Below are positions 29,398 through 37,869 of a DNA stretch of 49,767 nt, piece after piece. The position numbers and the translations under genes are program-made. Source of the stretch: Candidatus Krumholzibacteriia bacterium (GTDB taxonomy: Bacteria > Krumholzibacteriota > Krumholzibacteriia > JAJRXK01); assembly GCA_035268685.1 (NCBI GenBank), contig DATFKK010000190.1, positions 1 to 49,767 of the forward strand. Direction: 5' to 3'. The notes under the pieces are model-generated. The model saw nothing but the letters and a program-made list of their open reading frames with translations, had not been told where the DNA came from and did not search any database. The number at the start of each line of letters is the position of its first letter. Positions within the stretch are counted from its first letter, which is position 1.

Positions 29398-30794
29398 TCA
29401 CCGTCGCGGCGTTCGCAGCCCGACGGGATCCCTGGTTCCACGAAGACGGTCTCGGCGCGGTCGGCGACGACCTCGCCGGGTGCCGCCTTGCGCGGCTTGC
29501 GGACGTGGCGGCGTTCGCACACCAGGACGGGAACCGTCGACGAGGTCTTCGCCCGGCTGTAGTGCGCGGCCACCTGCGCGACCCGGGCGATCAACCGCCG
29601 CGGCAGGTCACGGCCACCGCTGCGCAGGATCACGTGGCTGCCCGGGACGCCCTGGGCGTGCAGCCACAGGTCGCGGTTGTGGGCGTGATGCTTCAACAGT
29701 TCGTCGTTGTCGCGCGCGCTGCGCCCCACGCGCAACTCCCAGCCGTCGAGCTCGAAGCTCCAGTAGGGCAGCCGTTCCGCCGGGCGTTTCCCGCGTTCGC
29801 TCGCGGGTTTCGGTGCCTTCGGGACCGGGTCGAGTTCGTGGGCAGCGGCGAAGTCGAGCCACGCGTCGAGGTCGGCCCCGGCGTCGAGCTCTTCGAGCGC
29901 AGCGCGGCGTTCCACCAGCGTGGTCAGCTCGGTCCGCTGCTCGTGCAGCCGCCGCTCCACCTGTTCCAGTTTCCGCTCGGCGCGCGCGGCCCTCTTGTAC
30001 CAACGATCCAGATTGGCTGCGGGCGGGCGCGAGGGATCGAGGACGAGGCGCACCGTCTCGCCGTCGAAGTCGGTGAGGTCGACGTGGTCACGGCCGGCGT
30101 CCACCCGATGGAGGTTCGCCGCGAGCAGATCGGCCCTCGCGCGGATGCCCTGGTCGCGGCGGGCGTCGTCGAGGTCGCCCTCGAGCTGCCATACGCGTCG
30201 TTGGGCGCGTTTCGCGGCCTGGTCGGTGCGCTGACGCAGGGTGCGGGCGGTCTGCTGGAGCAGGCGCGCCCGGAGCGTGGCTTCGCAGCGGTCGCGGTGT
30301 TCGTCCGGGTCGAAGTCGGAGTCGGGTCGGGGCGGCCGGGGACGCAGGGGACGGTCGTCCATGCGCCCCTGGCGCGCGAGGTCCTCGCCCGCCGCTCCGG
30401 TCAGCCAGATCCCGCCGGGCCGCGGGAAGAAGCGCACGTCGAGGTGCAGCGGTGGCGCCGGGCCGAGTTCGAGACGCAGGCCGTCGACCTGGCCGTCGTC
30501 GGTCTCGAGAACTTCGGCGCCCGTCAGCACCCGGTCGCCGAGATGGGCGGGGAAGGGACTGCGGGCGTGGCGGCCGAGCAGTTCGAGGAAGCGGCGGGGC
30601 AGAGGGCGATCGGTCAGCCAGGCCATTCGTTCACCGCCCTGGGCCACCATCCACACGAAGCGTCCGCCGATTCGGACCGACACCCACCCGGGTCCGCTGA
30701 TCGCCCCTTCGACGCGGGCACCCGACAAGGTGTCGGTCAGCGCCTCGGCCAGACCGTCGAGCCATCGATGGGGAGGATCCACGCGCGTCTCCAT
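29394..30794 (-). CDS. NFACT-family RNA-binding protein (RqcH/Rqc2-like)
   Basis: 466 residues. The C-terminal NFACT-R domain is clear (about 344-455): ELRVGRSARDNDELLKHH, DLWLHAQGVPGSHVILRS, VAQVAAHYSRAKTSSTVPV and RKPRKAAPGEV. The centre (about 165-320) is a long charged coiled coil. The N-terminus (about 1-150) resembles a shortened NFACT-N. RqcH binds peptidyl-tRNA on split large ribosomal subunits and adds alanine tails; bacterial homologues are usually about 550-580 residues, so this one is short by about 100. I could not confirm the Asp-Arg pair needed for tailing. Candidate promoter 30827-30799; no Shine-Dalgarno. Divergent from yicC. Confidence 0.8.
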   Translation of the reverse strand: METRVDPPHRWLDGLAEALTDTLSGARVEGAISGPGWVSVRIGGRFVWMVAQGGERMAWLTDRPLPRRFLELLGRHARSPFPAHLGDRVLTGAEVLETDDGQVDGLRLELGPAPPLHLDVRFFPRPGGIWLTGAAGEDLARQGRMDDRPLRPRPPRPDSDFDPDEHRDRCEATLRARLLQQTARTLRQRTDQAAKRAQRRVWQLEGDLDDARRDQGIRARADLLAANLHRVDAGRDHVDLTDFDGETVRLVLDPSRPPAANLDRWYKRAARAERKLEQVERRLHEQRTELTTLVERRAALEELDAGADLDAWLDFAAAHELDPVPKAPKPASERGKRPAERLPYWSFELDGWELRVGRSARDNDELLKHHAHNRDLWLHAQGVPGSHVILRSGGRDLPRRLIARVAQVAAHYSRAKTSSTVPVLVCERRHVRKPRKAAPGEVVADRAETVFVEPGIPSGCERRDGD

Positions 30795-30798
30795 GCGG

Positions 30799-30827
30799 CG
30801 AAGCTAGACGGCGGCCCGCTCGCGGGC
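30799..30827 (-). promoter_or_regulatory. Candidate promoter of the NFACT gene, next to its ATG
   Basis: On the minus strand: TTGCCC (30827-30822), 17 bp, TAGCTT (30804-30799). The ATG occupies 30794-30792, so transcription should begin at the start codon, implying a leaderless mRNA. Confidence 0.45.
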
Positions 30828-30869
30828 AAGCCGCTGGCCCGCTCGTAGGCGAGCCGGCGACTTCCCCGC

Positions 30870-30898
30870 TTGCCGGCCGGGCCGGGCGGCTCCATCCT
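30870..30898 (+). promoter_or_regulatory. Candidate yicC promoter
   Basis: TTGCCG (30870-30875), 17 bp, CATCCT (30893-30898). A weak -10, but the spacing and TTGCCG resemble other candidate promoters here. It would give a leader of about 30 bases containing GAGGTGA before the ATG. Confidence 0.35.
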
Positions 30899-30935
30899 GG
30901 GGCCGGTCGATCGCGGACCCCTCCACGAGGTGACC

Positions 30936-31808
30936 ATGAGGAGCATGACTGGAATCGGGCACGGGCGCGCCCACGACGGCACGAACGAACTGCGCGTGGA
31001 GATCCGGTCGGTGAACCACCGCTTCCTCGACGTGGTCATGCGCCTGCCCGACGCCTTCGCGTCGTTCGAGACCGAGATCCGCCAACGCCTGCAGGAGGTC
31101 GTCGACCGCGGGCGTCTCAGCGTGACCCTCGAGTTCGAGCAGACCACGCCGCAGCTCGAGGTGACCTTCCACGAGCCCTTCGTGAAGGCCTTCGTGGTCG
31201 AGGCCCGACGGATCGCCCGGGCACACGGAGTGCGCGACGACCTGAGCGTGAGCGATCTCGCCCAGATCGACCGCGCCTTCGTCGTGCGCGAGAAGGATCT
31301 GCCCGAAGAGATCCTGCGTCCGTTGCTCGACCGGGCCTTCGACCAGGCGCTCGACGACTACCAGACCATGCGCGCGGCCGAGGGCGCGAAGCTGCGCGAC
31401 GATCTCAGCGCGCGCGTCGACCGCATCGAGCGGCACGTGCAGGCCGTGAGCGAACGCGCCCAGGAGGTCCCCGCAGAGTTGCGCCGTCGCCTCGAGGAAC
31501 GCCTGGAACGCATGGGCGCCAAGGACCAGGTCGATCCCCAGCGTCTGGCCGCCGAGGTCGTGCTCCTGGTCGACAAGGCCACCGTCCACGAGGAACTGGA
31601 GCGCATGGAGAGCCACCTCTCGCAGTTCCGCGAGACCATCGCGGGCGAGGGGCCGACCGCCAAGCGCCTCGGTTTCCTGCTGCAGGAGATGCACCGTGAG
31701 GTGAACACCACCGGGAGCAAGAGCAGCGACCTGACCATCACCGACGCGGTCGTACGGATGAAGGAAGAGATCGAGAACATCCGCGAGCAGATCCAGAACC
31801 TGGAGTAG
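30936..31808 (+). CDS. yicC: YicC-family endoribonuclease-like protein
   Basis: 290 residues from ATG 30936, the family-typical start (MRSMTGIGHG), preceded by GAGGTGA. N-terminal YicC domain about 1-155 (EIRSVNHRFLDVVMRLP) and C-terminal DUF1732 domain about 205-290 (RLGFLLQEMHREVNTTGSKS, ITDAVVRMKEEIENIREQIQN). E. coli YicC is reported to act in RNA turnover as an endoribonuclease; the role here is inferred by homology. Only four bases separate it from gmk; the yicC-gmk-rpoZ-coaBC order is widely conserved. Confidence 0.92.
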   Translation: MRSMTGIGHGRAHDGTNELRVEIRSVNHRFLDVVMRLPDAFASFETEIRQRLQEVVDRGRLSVTLEFEQTTPQLEVTFHEPFVKAFVVEARRIARAHGVRDDLSVSDLAQIDRAFVVREKDLPEEILRPLLDRAFDQALDDYQTMRAAEGAKLRDDLSARVDRIERHVQAVSERAQEVPAELRRRLEERLERMGAKDQVDPQRLAAEVVLLVDKATVHEELERMESHLSQFRETIAGEGPTAKRLGFLLQEMHREVNTTGSKSSDLTITDAVVRMKEEIENIREQIQNLE

Positions 31809-31812
31809 GCGC

Positions 31813-32418
31813 TTGGACCTCGGGACCTCTTTCCTGTTGCTCGTGACCGGGCCCTCCGGCGCCGGCAAGACCAGCCTGTACCGGGGCCTGCTGGCCGAGG
31901 ACACGCGCCTCGGGTTCTCGGTGAGCTGCACCACGCGTCCGCCACGCCACGGGGAGGTCGACGGCCGCGACTACCATTTCGTCGCGCGCGACGAGTTCGA
32001 GCGCCGGCGCGAGGCGGGCGAATTCGTGGAGTGGGCCGAGGTGCACGGCCGTCTCTACGGCACGCTGATCTCCGAGCTCGAGGCCGTGGCCCGCGAGGGA
32101 CGGATCCCCGTTCTCGACATCGATGTCCAGGGCGGCGTCGAGGTCATCGAACGCTTCGGCGACCTGTCCGTGTGCTCGGTCTTCGTGTTCCCACCGGATC
32201 TGGAGGTGCTCGAACAACGCCTGCGCGGACGCGGGACCGACGACGAGGCCACCGTCAGCCGCCGCCTGGCCAACGCTCGCGAGGAGATCCCTCGGGCGGA
32301 GCACTACCGCTACTGGGTCGTGAACGACGATCTGGAGCGCGCGCGCGACGATCTCCGCGCGATCCTGCGGGCCGAGCGACTGCGACGGGAGCGTCACGCG
32401 CGGCGGCCCGTCGACTGA
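31813..32418 (+). CDS. gmk: Guanylate kinase
   Basis: 201 residues from TTG 31813, four bases after the yicC stop. Phosphorylates GMP to GDP. P-loop GPSGAGKT at 13-20; GMP-binding SCTTRPPRHGEVDGRDYHFV and EWAEVHGRLYGT; LDIDVQGG; lid with RLRGRGTDDEATVSRRLANA. Length and motifs are typical of bacterial Gmk. Confidence 0.95.
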   Translation: MDLGTSFLLLVTGPSGAGKTSLYRGLLAEDTRLGFSVSCTTRPPRHGEVDGRDYHFVARDEFERRREAGEFVEWAEVHGRLYGTLISELEAVAREGRIPVLDIDVQGGVEVIERFGDLSVCSVFVFPPDLEVLEQRLRGRGTDDEATVSRRLANAREEIPRAEHYRYWVVNDDLERARDDLRAILRAERLRRERHARRPVD

Positions 32419-32425
32419 GCCGCGC

Positions 32426-32454
32426 TTGCGGCGGCCGGCAGGGGGACCTACCTT
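32426..32454 (+). promoter_or_regulatory. Candidate rpoZ promoter
   Basis: TTGCGG (32426-32431), 17 bp, TACCTT (32449-32454), just after the gmk stop; a leader of about 65 bases to the rpoZ ATG. Could supplement read-through from yicC-gmk. Confidence 0.4.
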
Positions 32455-32524
32455 CGATTCTTGCCGCGAACCGCGCGCCGCCCCCGCGGAGCGCTGTCCC
32501 ACGATTCGACCAGGAGACGCGTGC

Positions 32525-32818
32525 ATGACCTACATTCCCCGTCGTGAGGTGACCTCGCGGATCGCGAACAAGTACGAGGCGATCCGGGTGCTGGCCCTGG
32601 AGTGCCGCCGCCTGAACGACTCGATGCGGGCGCGCGAGGAGACCACCGACCTCAAGATCACCACCATGGCGGTCGACAAGCTGACCTCGCAGGGTATCGA
32701 GTACTACGACGCCCGCGAGCGCCGCGAGCAGGAGCGCTCCGAAGCCATGCTGTCCGATGCCGAGTCGATGCTCGGCGGCGCTGCCGAAGCGGTCGAGGGC
32801 GGCGGCGAAGAGGAGTGA
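32525..32818 (+). CDS. rpoZ: RNA polymerase omega subunit
   Basis: 97 residues. Omega helps fold and assemble the beta-prime subunit. The N-terminal IPRREVTSRIANKYEAIRVLALECRRLND matches the omega core (start of the conserved helix pair). The C-terminus is a Glu/Gly-rich tail. Sequence similarity alone is modest; the position between gmk and coaBC strongly supports the call. The coaBC GTG lies one base after its stop. Confidence 0.85.
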   Translation: MTYIPRREVTSRIANKYEAIRVLALECRRLNDSMRAREETTDLKITTMAVDKLTSQGIEYYDARERREQERSEAMLSDAESMLGGAAEAVEGGGEEE

Positions 32819-32819
32819 C

Positions 32820-34073
32820 GTGACCCCGACTCCGCACGACGTCGACACGACCCCGTCCGGGACCGGACGGGGTCGTCGTGTCCTGCTCCTGGTCACGGGT
32901 GGGATCGCCGCCTACAAGGCCTGCACCATCGTCCGTCGCCTGGTCGACGCCGGGTGTCACGTGCAGGTCGCCATGACGGCCAGCGCGCAGCGCTTCGTCA
33001 CTCCGCTCACCTTCCAGGCGCTGAGTGGTCTTCCCGTCGGGACCTCGCTGTGGGGCGAGGGCGGAGAGGATCCCCTCGATCACATCCACTGGGCCCAGGA
33101 CTGCGACCTGCTGCTCGTGGCGCCGGCCACGGCGAACTTCCTGGCGAAGATGGCGCACGGCCTGGCCGACGATCTCTGCAGCACGCTGGCCACCGCGAGC
33201 ACGGCCCCGATCGTGGTCGCACCGGCGATGAACGACCAGATGTGGCGCAACCCGCCCAACCAGGAGAATCTCGAACGTCTGCGTGGCCGCGGCGTCGAGG
33301 TGATCGATCCCGGGAGCGGCTACCTGGCGTGCGGGACGGTGGCCGAGGGCCGCCTGGCCGAGCCCGAGGTCGTGGCCTCCCACGCGCTCGCCCGTCTCGC
33401 GCCCGGGCCCTTGTCCGGGCGCACCGTGCTGGTCACCGCGGGTGGCACGCGCGAACCCGTCGACGCGGTACGATGGATCGGCAACCACGCCAGCGGACGG
33501 ACCGGCATCGCTCTGGCCGAGGCCGCCCGTGATCGCGGGGCACGGGTGGTCCTCCTGCTCGGACCCACCGAACTCCCGCCGCCGCAGGGCGTCGAGGTCG
33601 AGCGCTTCGTCACGGTCGACGATCTCGGAGAGCGCCTCGAGGCCCACGCGCCGTCCGCCGACGCGGTGATCATGAACGCTGCGGTCAGCGACTGGCGTGC
33701 GAAGGATCCCGCGTCGGCCAAGCTCAAGAAGGAGACCGGCACGCCCGAACTCCGGCTCGAGGCCACGCCCGATCTCCTCGCCGCGCTCGGCGCGTCGAAG
33801 CGCGGTGGCCAGGTGCTCGTGGGGTTCGCGCTCGAGACCGGCGACGATGCCGCGGTCGAGGAGCAGGTGCGTGGCAAACTCGGGCGCAAGAAGCTCGATC
33901 TGGTCTGCGGCAACCGCGCCGACGTCGAGGGCGAGGGATTCGGGGGCGACACGAATCGTCTGTTTCTCTACTCTGCCGACGGCGAGGGCCGGTGGACCGA
34001 GCGCGGTTCCAAGGCCGAGCTCGCGCGCGTCGTCGTCGACCGTGTGGCGCGTCTCCTCGATCCCACGACCTGA
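32820..34073 (+). CDS. coaBC: Bifunctional phosphopantothenoylcysteine decarboxylase / synthase
   Basis: 417 residues from GTG 32820, preceded by GGAG inside the rpoZ stop region. CoaC (about 18-190) is the FMN decarboxylase: GGIAAYKA, active-site H88 (HIHWAQDCD), [14 protein letters not shown] and C171 in [13 protein letters not shown]. CoaB (about 200-415) couples cysteine to phosphopantothenate using [30 protein letters not shown] and [10 protein letters not shown]. Together they perform two steps of coenzyme A synthesis. Length is typical. Confidence 0.95.
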   Translation: MTPTPHDVDTTPSGTGRGRRVLLLVTGGIAAYKACTIVRRLVDAGCHVQVAMTASAQRFVTPLTFQALSGLPVGTSLWGEGGEDPLDHIHWAQDCDLLLVAPATANFLAKMAHGLADDLCSTLATASTAPIVVAPAMNDQMWRNPPNQENLERLRGRGVEVIDPGSGYLACGTVAEGRLAEPEVVASHALARLAPGPLSGRTVLVTAGGTREPVDAVRWIGNHASGRTGIALAEAARDRGARVVLLLGPTELPPPQGVEVERFVTVDDLGERLEAHAPSADAVIMNAAVSDWRAKDPASAKLKKETGTPELRLEATPDLLAALGASKRGGQVLVGFALETGDDAAVEEQVRGKLGRKKLDLVCGNRADVEGEGFGGDTNRLFLYSADGEGRWTERGSKAELARVVVDRVARLLDPTT

Positions 34074-34085
34074 GTCGGAATCCCC

Positions 34086-34928
34086 ATGAGCGATCCCCGC
34101 GACGACCTCCGCCGTTGGTTGGCGCAGCAGGCCGAGGCCGGCCACCAGCGTGTGTGGTTCGAGCCCCGTCCGGCGCCCGCGGTGCTGCGCACCGCCGCCG
34201 AGGCCGCGGACACGGCGGCGCAGGCCGTCCCGGCCGAGCCGTCGGGTCCTCCCGAGCCGCCCGCCCCCCTGCGTCCCGCCGCGCAGGTCGCGCCGCCCGA
34301 TCCGGACGCTCGGGCGCGCAAGGCCGAAGCACTGGCCGCACTCGACCGGACACAGGTTTCGATCTGCACGAAGTGCGTGTTGCACTCGTCGCGGACCCGG
34401 ACCGTGTTCGGCGTCGGCAATCCCGATGCGAACGTCGTGTTCGTGGGCGAGGCCCCCGGGCGTGACGAAGACCTGAAGGGCGAGCCCTTCGTCGGTCGCG
34501 CCGGACAGCTGTTGACGAAGATCCTCGCTGCCATCGGTTTCGAACGCGACGACGTCTACATCGCCAACGTTCTCAAGTGCCGTCCGCCGAACAACCGCGA
34601 TCCCTTGCCCGACGAAGTCGGTCACTGCGAGCCCTACCTGCTGGCCCAGCTCGACGTCATCCAGCCGCGGGTGATCTGTGCGCTCGGCAAGCACGCCGCC
34701 CAGACGCTGCTGCGAACGACCAGCGCGCTGGGTCGCCTGCGCGGAACGGTGCACGACTACAACGGCATTCCGATGATCGTCACCTACCACCCGGCGGCGT
34801 TGTTGCGCAATTCCCAGTGGAAGCGGCCGACCTGGGAGGACGTGCAGAAGCTCCGTGCCCTGCACGACGAACTGGTCGCGGAGAGCGCCGGTAGGGCATC
34901 GCCAAGCGTCGATGGTGACAGTGCTTAG
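34086..34928 (+). CDS. Type-4 (Fe-S) uracil-DNA glycosylase
   Basis: 280 residues. Removes uracil from DNA. Residues 1-85 form an Ala/Pro-rich extension not needed for the core. The core has four cysteines for a 4Fe-4S cluster: C94, C97, C165 and C181. GEAPGRDED (121-129) is the family-4 motif 1 and TYHPAALLR (H235) is motif 3. Related to the phage SPO1 polymerase-like UDGs. Starts 12 bases after coaBC, so likely in the same transcript. Confidence 0.92.
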   Translation: MSDPRDDLRRWLAQQAEAGHQRVWFEPRPAPAVLRTAAEAADTAAQAVPAEPSGPPEPPAPLRPAAQVAPPDPDARARKAEALAALDRTQVSICTKCVLHSSRTRTVFGVGNPDANVVFVGEAPGRDEDLKGEPFVGRAGQLLTKILAAIGFERDDVYIANVLKCRPPNNRDPLPDEVGHCEPYLLAQLDVIQPRVICALGKHAAQTLLRTTSALGRLRGTVHDYNGIPMIVTYHPAALLRNSQWKRPTWEDVQKLRALHDELVAESAGRASPSVDGDSA

Positions 34929-35077
34929 AGAAGTTATCCCCGAAATCCTCACCAGTCGGTCCCAACGTCGTCCCCCGTTTTGTCCGCGGCACCGTTGGCA
35001 GCGTGGATCCACGTGTGCGACGTTTCGGGGCGTCCGAACGTGGTTGCAGTCGTGAGGAGTCCGACGGGAGACGTCGA

Positions 35078-36481
35078 TTGACCGAACCTCGCCTCCAAGT
35101 CCGAACCGAGCGTGGTCCTGGCCCCGGCCTGCCCACCGATCGGCCGGCTCCGCACTCGCTCGAAGCCGAACGAGCGGTGCTGAGCGCCTGCCTGCGAAGC
35201 CAGGACGCGATGGGCGAGGCCGCCGGACTCCTCACGGCGGCGGATTTCCACGCGCCGCGACACCGTGCGGTGTTCAAGTGCTGTGAAGGCCTCACCGCGC
35301 GTGGCGAACCCATCGACGCCGTCGCCGTGGCCGTCGAACTCGACAAGATGGGCGTGCTGGCCGAGTACGGCGGCCCGTCGTTCGTCGACGAACTGCTCGA
35401 CGTGGGCAGCAGTCCCGCCAACGTCCTGTACCACGCGCGTGTGGTCAGCGAGCGCGCCCGGCTGCGGGAACTCATCCGCGTGAGCCACGAGGTCAGCCGC
35501 GAGGCCTACGACGTGGCGACTCCGGCCGACACCCTGCTCGACCGCGCCCAGCAGGAACTCTTCGAACTGTCCTCGAAGACCGAGGCGCGGTCGTTCCGCC
35601 CACTGAAGGAGCTCGCGGGCGAGACCTTCGAACACATCCAGAAGGCCTTCCAGAACAAGGACAAGATCACCGGCGTGCAGACCGGTTTCGCCGATCTCGA
35701 CCGCATGACCGGCGGTCTCCAGCGCAGCGACCTGATCATCGTGGCCGGACGCCCGGCCATGGGCAAGACGAGCTTCGCGCTCAACCTCGCCTTCAACGCC
35801 GCGCACCAGTTCGACGCGCCGGTCGGCGTGTTCAGTCTGGAGATGAGCAGCGAGCAGCTGTGCATGCGGCTGATCTCGAGCGAGGGCCGCCTGGACAACC
35901 ACGCCGTGCGCACGGGCAAGCTGCGCGAAACGGACTGGCCGCGCCTCACCCAGGCCCTGAGCAACCTGACGAACACATCGCTGTACATCGACGACACCTC
36001 GTCGATCTCGCTGCTCGAGCTGCGGAGCAAGGCACGTCGTATGGTGCAGTACCACGGCGTGAAGCTGCTGGTGGTCGACTACCTGCAGCTGATCAACGCG
36101 GGTTCGCGGATCGAGAACCGGCAGCAGGAGATCAGCACCATCAGCCGTTCGCTCAAAGGTCTGGCCAAGGACCTCGACGTGCCGGTGGTCGCGCTCAGTC
36201 AGTTGTCGCGCGCCGTCGAGAGTCGCACCGGCAACCGGCCCATGCTCAGTGACCTGCGCGAATCCGGAGCGATCGAGCAGGACGCCGATCTGGTCATGTT
36301 CGTCTACCGGCAGGAAGTCTACGAACCCGAGAACCCCGACGTCCAGAACATCGCCGAGCTCATCCTGGGCAAGCACCGCAACGGGTCGATCGGAACCGTG
36401 AAGTTGTTCTTCGACCGCCAGTACACGCGCTTCAGCAACCTGGCGGCCGATCCGTCTGCGCACGCTGGGGGAGAGGGGTAG
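35078..36481 (+). CDS. dnaB: Replicative DNA helicase
   Basis: 467 residues from TTG 35078, preceded by GGGAG; no closer ATG or GTG fits the N-terminus. The N-domain (about 24-125, PHSLEAERAVLSACL) is followed by a RecA-like ATPase with Walker A GRPAMGKT (224-231), VFSLEMSSEQL, Walker B LLVVDYLQL, the arginine-finger region and the C-terminal GKHRNGSIGTVKLFFD. The hexameric helicase unwinds the fork, and PriA, also in this window, helps reload it. No intein. The gap upstream contains a 12-bp palindrome, CGTGGATCCACG (35002-35013), of unclear meaning. Confidence 0.96.
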   Translation: MTEPRLQVRTERGPGPGLPTDRPAPHSLEAERAVLSACLRSQDAMGEAAGLLTAADFHAPRHRAVFKCCEGLTARGEPIDAVAVAVELDKMGVLAEYGGPSFVDELLDVGSSPANVLYHARVVSERARLRELIRVSHEVSREAYDVATPADTLLDRAQQELFELSSKTEARSFRPLKELAGETFEHIQKAFQNKDKITGVQTGFADLDRMTGGLQRSDLIIVAGRPAMGKTSFALNLAFNAAHQFDAPVGVFSLEMSSEQLCMRLISSEGRLDNHAVRTGKLRETDWPRLTQALSNLTNTSLYIDDTSSISLLELRSKARRMVQYHGVKLLVVDYLQLINAGSRIENRQQEISTISRSLKGLAKDLDVPVVALSQLSRAVESRTGNRPMLSDLRESGAIEQDADLVMFVYRQEVYEPENPDVQNIAELILGKHRNGSIGTVKLFFDRQYTRFSNLAADPSAHAGGEG

Positions 36482-36567
36482 GGTCGCCGCCCGCGCGGAC
36501 CGGTACGAGCGAGGGGGAACGCCGCCCGGATCGACGACAGGGACCGTCGTGGGCCGACCTCCGCAAG

Positions 36568-36587
36568 ACCGCGGACGGATCCGCGGT
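36568..36587. terminator. Bidirectional hairpin between convergent dnaB and CysQ-like genes
   Basis: ACCGCGGA-CGGA-TCCGCGGT, a perfect 8-bp stem with a 4-base loop in the 121-base gap between two convergent genes. No U-run. Confidence 0.5.
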
Positions 36588-36602
36588 GCTCGTGCCGGGA
36601 GT

Positions 36603-37400
36603 TCAGACGCCGAGGCGTGTGCGGATGGTGTGCAGCCGCTGTGGTCCGGCCGCGACCAGCCCGGGGAAGAGCACGCTCTCACGATTGAAGCGTGGCGGCT
36701 GACCGTTCTTCAGCACGACGTCGCCGCCGGCCGCTCGCACCAGGGCCACGCCCGCGGCCACGTCCCACTCACTCTTCGGCACGAGCGTCCACGTGGCGTC
36801 GGTCTCGCCGGCTGCGACCATGGCGAACTTGAAGGCTACCGAGCCGGTCGGGGTGACCGTGAACTCGGCGTCGGTGAAGTCGTCCCACTCGCCGCGCTTC
36901 GTCTCGCTGCGGCTGGCCAGGACCTCGATCCCTTCCAGGCTGTCGCCATCGCGCACGTGGCACGGAGATCCCGCGCTCCAGCAGCCCTGACCCACGGCCC
37001 CGACCACGTGCAGTCCGCTCACGGGATTGAAGATCCCGCCGGCCACGGCTTCGCCGTCGATGGTCAGTCCGACGCTCACGCACCACTCGGGAATGCCCTG
37101 CACGAACTCCTTCGTGCCGTCGAGAGGGTCGACGATCCACACGCGGGAGTGGTCGAGGCGTGAGAGGTCGTCGGCCGTCTCCTCGCTGAGCCAGCCCTCG
37201 CCCTCGCGCAAGAGCTGTTCGCGCAGGACGGCGTCGACCGCCAGGTCGGCCTCCGTCACGGGGTCACCGCCCGCCTTGTGATCGACCCGTGCACCGTCGC
37301 CGGCGTAGCGGCTCAGGATGGGGCCGGCGGTGTTCAGGGCGCGGCGGATGCGGTCGAGGTCGTCGGGCAGGAGTCCGGAGACGGGATCGCTGGCGCTCAA
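36603..37400 (-). CDS. CysQ-like inositol-monophosphatase-family phosphatase
   Basis: 265 residues from TTG 37400, preceded by GAGGAG. Mg-dependent phosphatase fold: KAGGDPVTEADLAVD, E in LSEETADD, WIVDPLDGTKEFVQG and SEWDVAAGVALVRAAGG. The KEF after DPLDGT and the C-terminal RESVLFPGLVA point to 3'(2'),5'-bisphosphate nucleotidase (CysQ), which removes PAP from sulfate assimilation. Inositol or histidinol phosphatase remains possible. The start overlaps the STAS gene stop (TTGA), so both are co-translated, an unusual pairing. Confidence 0.85.
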   Translation of the reverse strand: MSASDPVSGLLPDDLDRIRRALNTAGPILSRYAGDGARVDHKAGGDPVTEADLAVDAVLREQLLREGEGWLSEETADDLSRLDHSRVWIVDPLDGTKEFVQGIPEWCVSVGLTIDGEAVAGGIFNPVSGLHVVGAVGQGCWSAGSPCHVRDGDSLEGIEVLASRSETKRGEWDDFTDAEFTVTPTGSVAFKFAMVAAGETDATWTLVPKSEWDVAAGVALVRAAGGDVVLKNGQPPRFNRESVLFPGLVAAGPQRLHTIRTRLGV

Positions 37401-37774
37401 CCCGCCGACTCCTCGGCCCGGGTACCGTGGGCAGGGCCGTCGAAGGAGGCCACGGCGCGTCGGGGATCGGGATAGACGTCCCACATCGCGAGCAGACCGA
37501 CGACCTTCAGGATGTCCTTCACCCGGTCGTTCACGCCGGCCAGGACCGCGCGTCCGCCAGCGTCCTCGATCTTGCGGCGCGCGCCCACGAGCAGGCCGAT
37601 GCCGGTGCTGTTGATCCACGCCAACTCGGTCATGTCGAAGACGAAGTGGCGCCGGCCCTCCTCCAGCAGATTCTCGATCTGCGGGACGAAGAGCTGCTGG
37701 GAGAAGTCACCGGTCAGAGGCGTGAGCAGTTCGAGAATGGTCACGCTGTCGGTGGAGTGCTCGCTGATGCGCAT
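37397..37774 (-). CDS. STAS-domain protein (anti-sigma factor antagonist-like)
   Basis: 125 residues from ATG 37774, with AGGAG seven bases upstream; a start at 37789 would lack one. STAS fold: TILELLTPLTGDF, then HFVFDMTELAWINSTGIGLL, where S56 occupies the position phosphorylated in SpoIIAA/RsbV. Such proteins switch partner kinases or anti-sigma factors, but no such partner lies nearby. A dyad overlapping a TACAAT -10 hexamer (37806-37833) precedes the gene. Confidence 0.85.
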   Translation of the reverse strand: MRISEHSTDSVTILELLTPLTGDFSQQLFVPQIENLLEEGRRHFVFDMTELAWINSTGIGLLVGARRKIEDAGGRAVLAGVNDRVKDILKVVGLLAMWDVYPDPRRAVASFDGPAHGTRAEESAG

Positions 37775-37805
37775 GACGCGCTCCTGCATCGTTCGGATCG
37801 TCGAT

Positions 37806-37833
37806 CGTGGTACCGGGTGGAGATTGTACCACG
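37806..37833 (-). promoter_or_regulatory. Operator-like dyad over the STAS promoter
   Basis: CGTGGTAC (37806-37813) and GTACCACG (37826-37833) form a perfect 8-bp inverted repeat whose half-sites are 20 bp apart centre to centre, two helical turns. On the minus strand one arm overlaps TACAAT (37828-37823), a good -10. No good -35 is seen, which fits an activator-dependent or repressed promoter. Confidence 0.45.
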
Positions 37834-37869
37834 GCCGTCGGCCGCGGGGGACCACGGGTCGCAACGGGA

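Noticed and set aside
35002-35013. 12-bp palindrome CGTGGATCCACG before dnaB as an operator
   Set aside because: Isolated and not tied to promoter elements; expected often by chance in GC-rich DNA.
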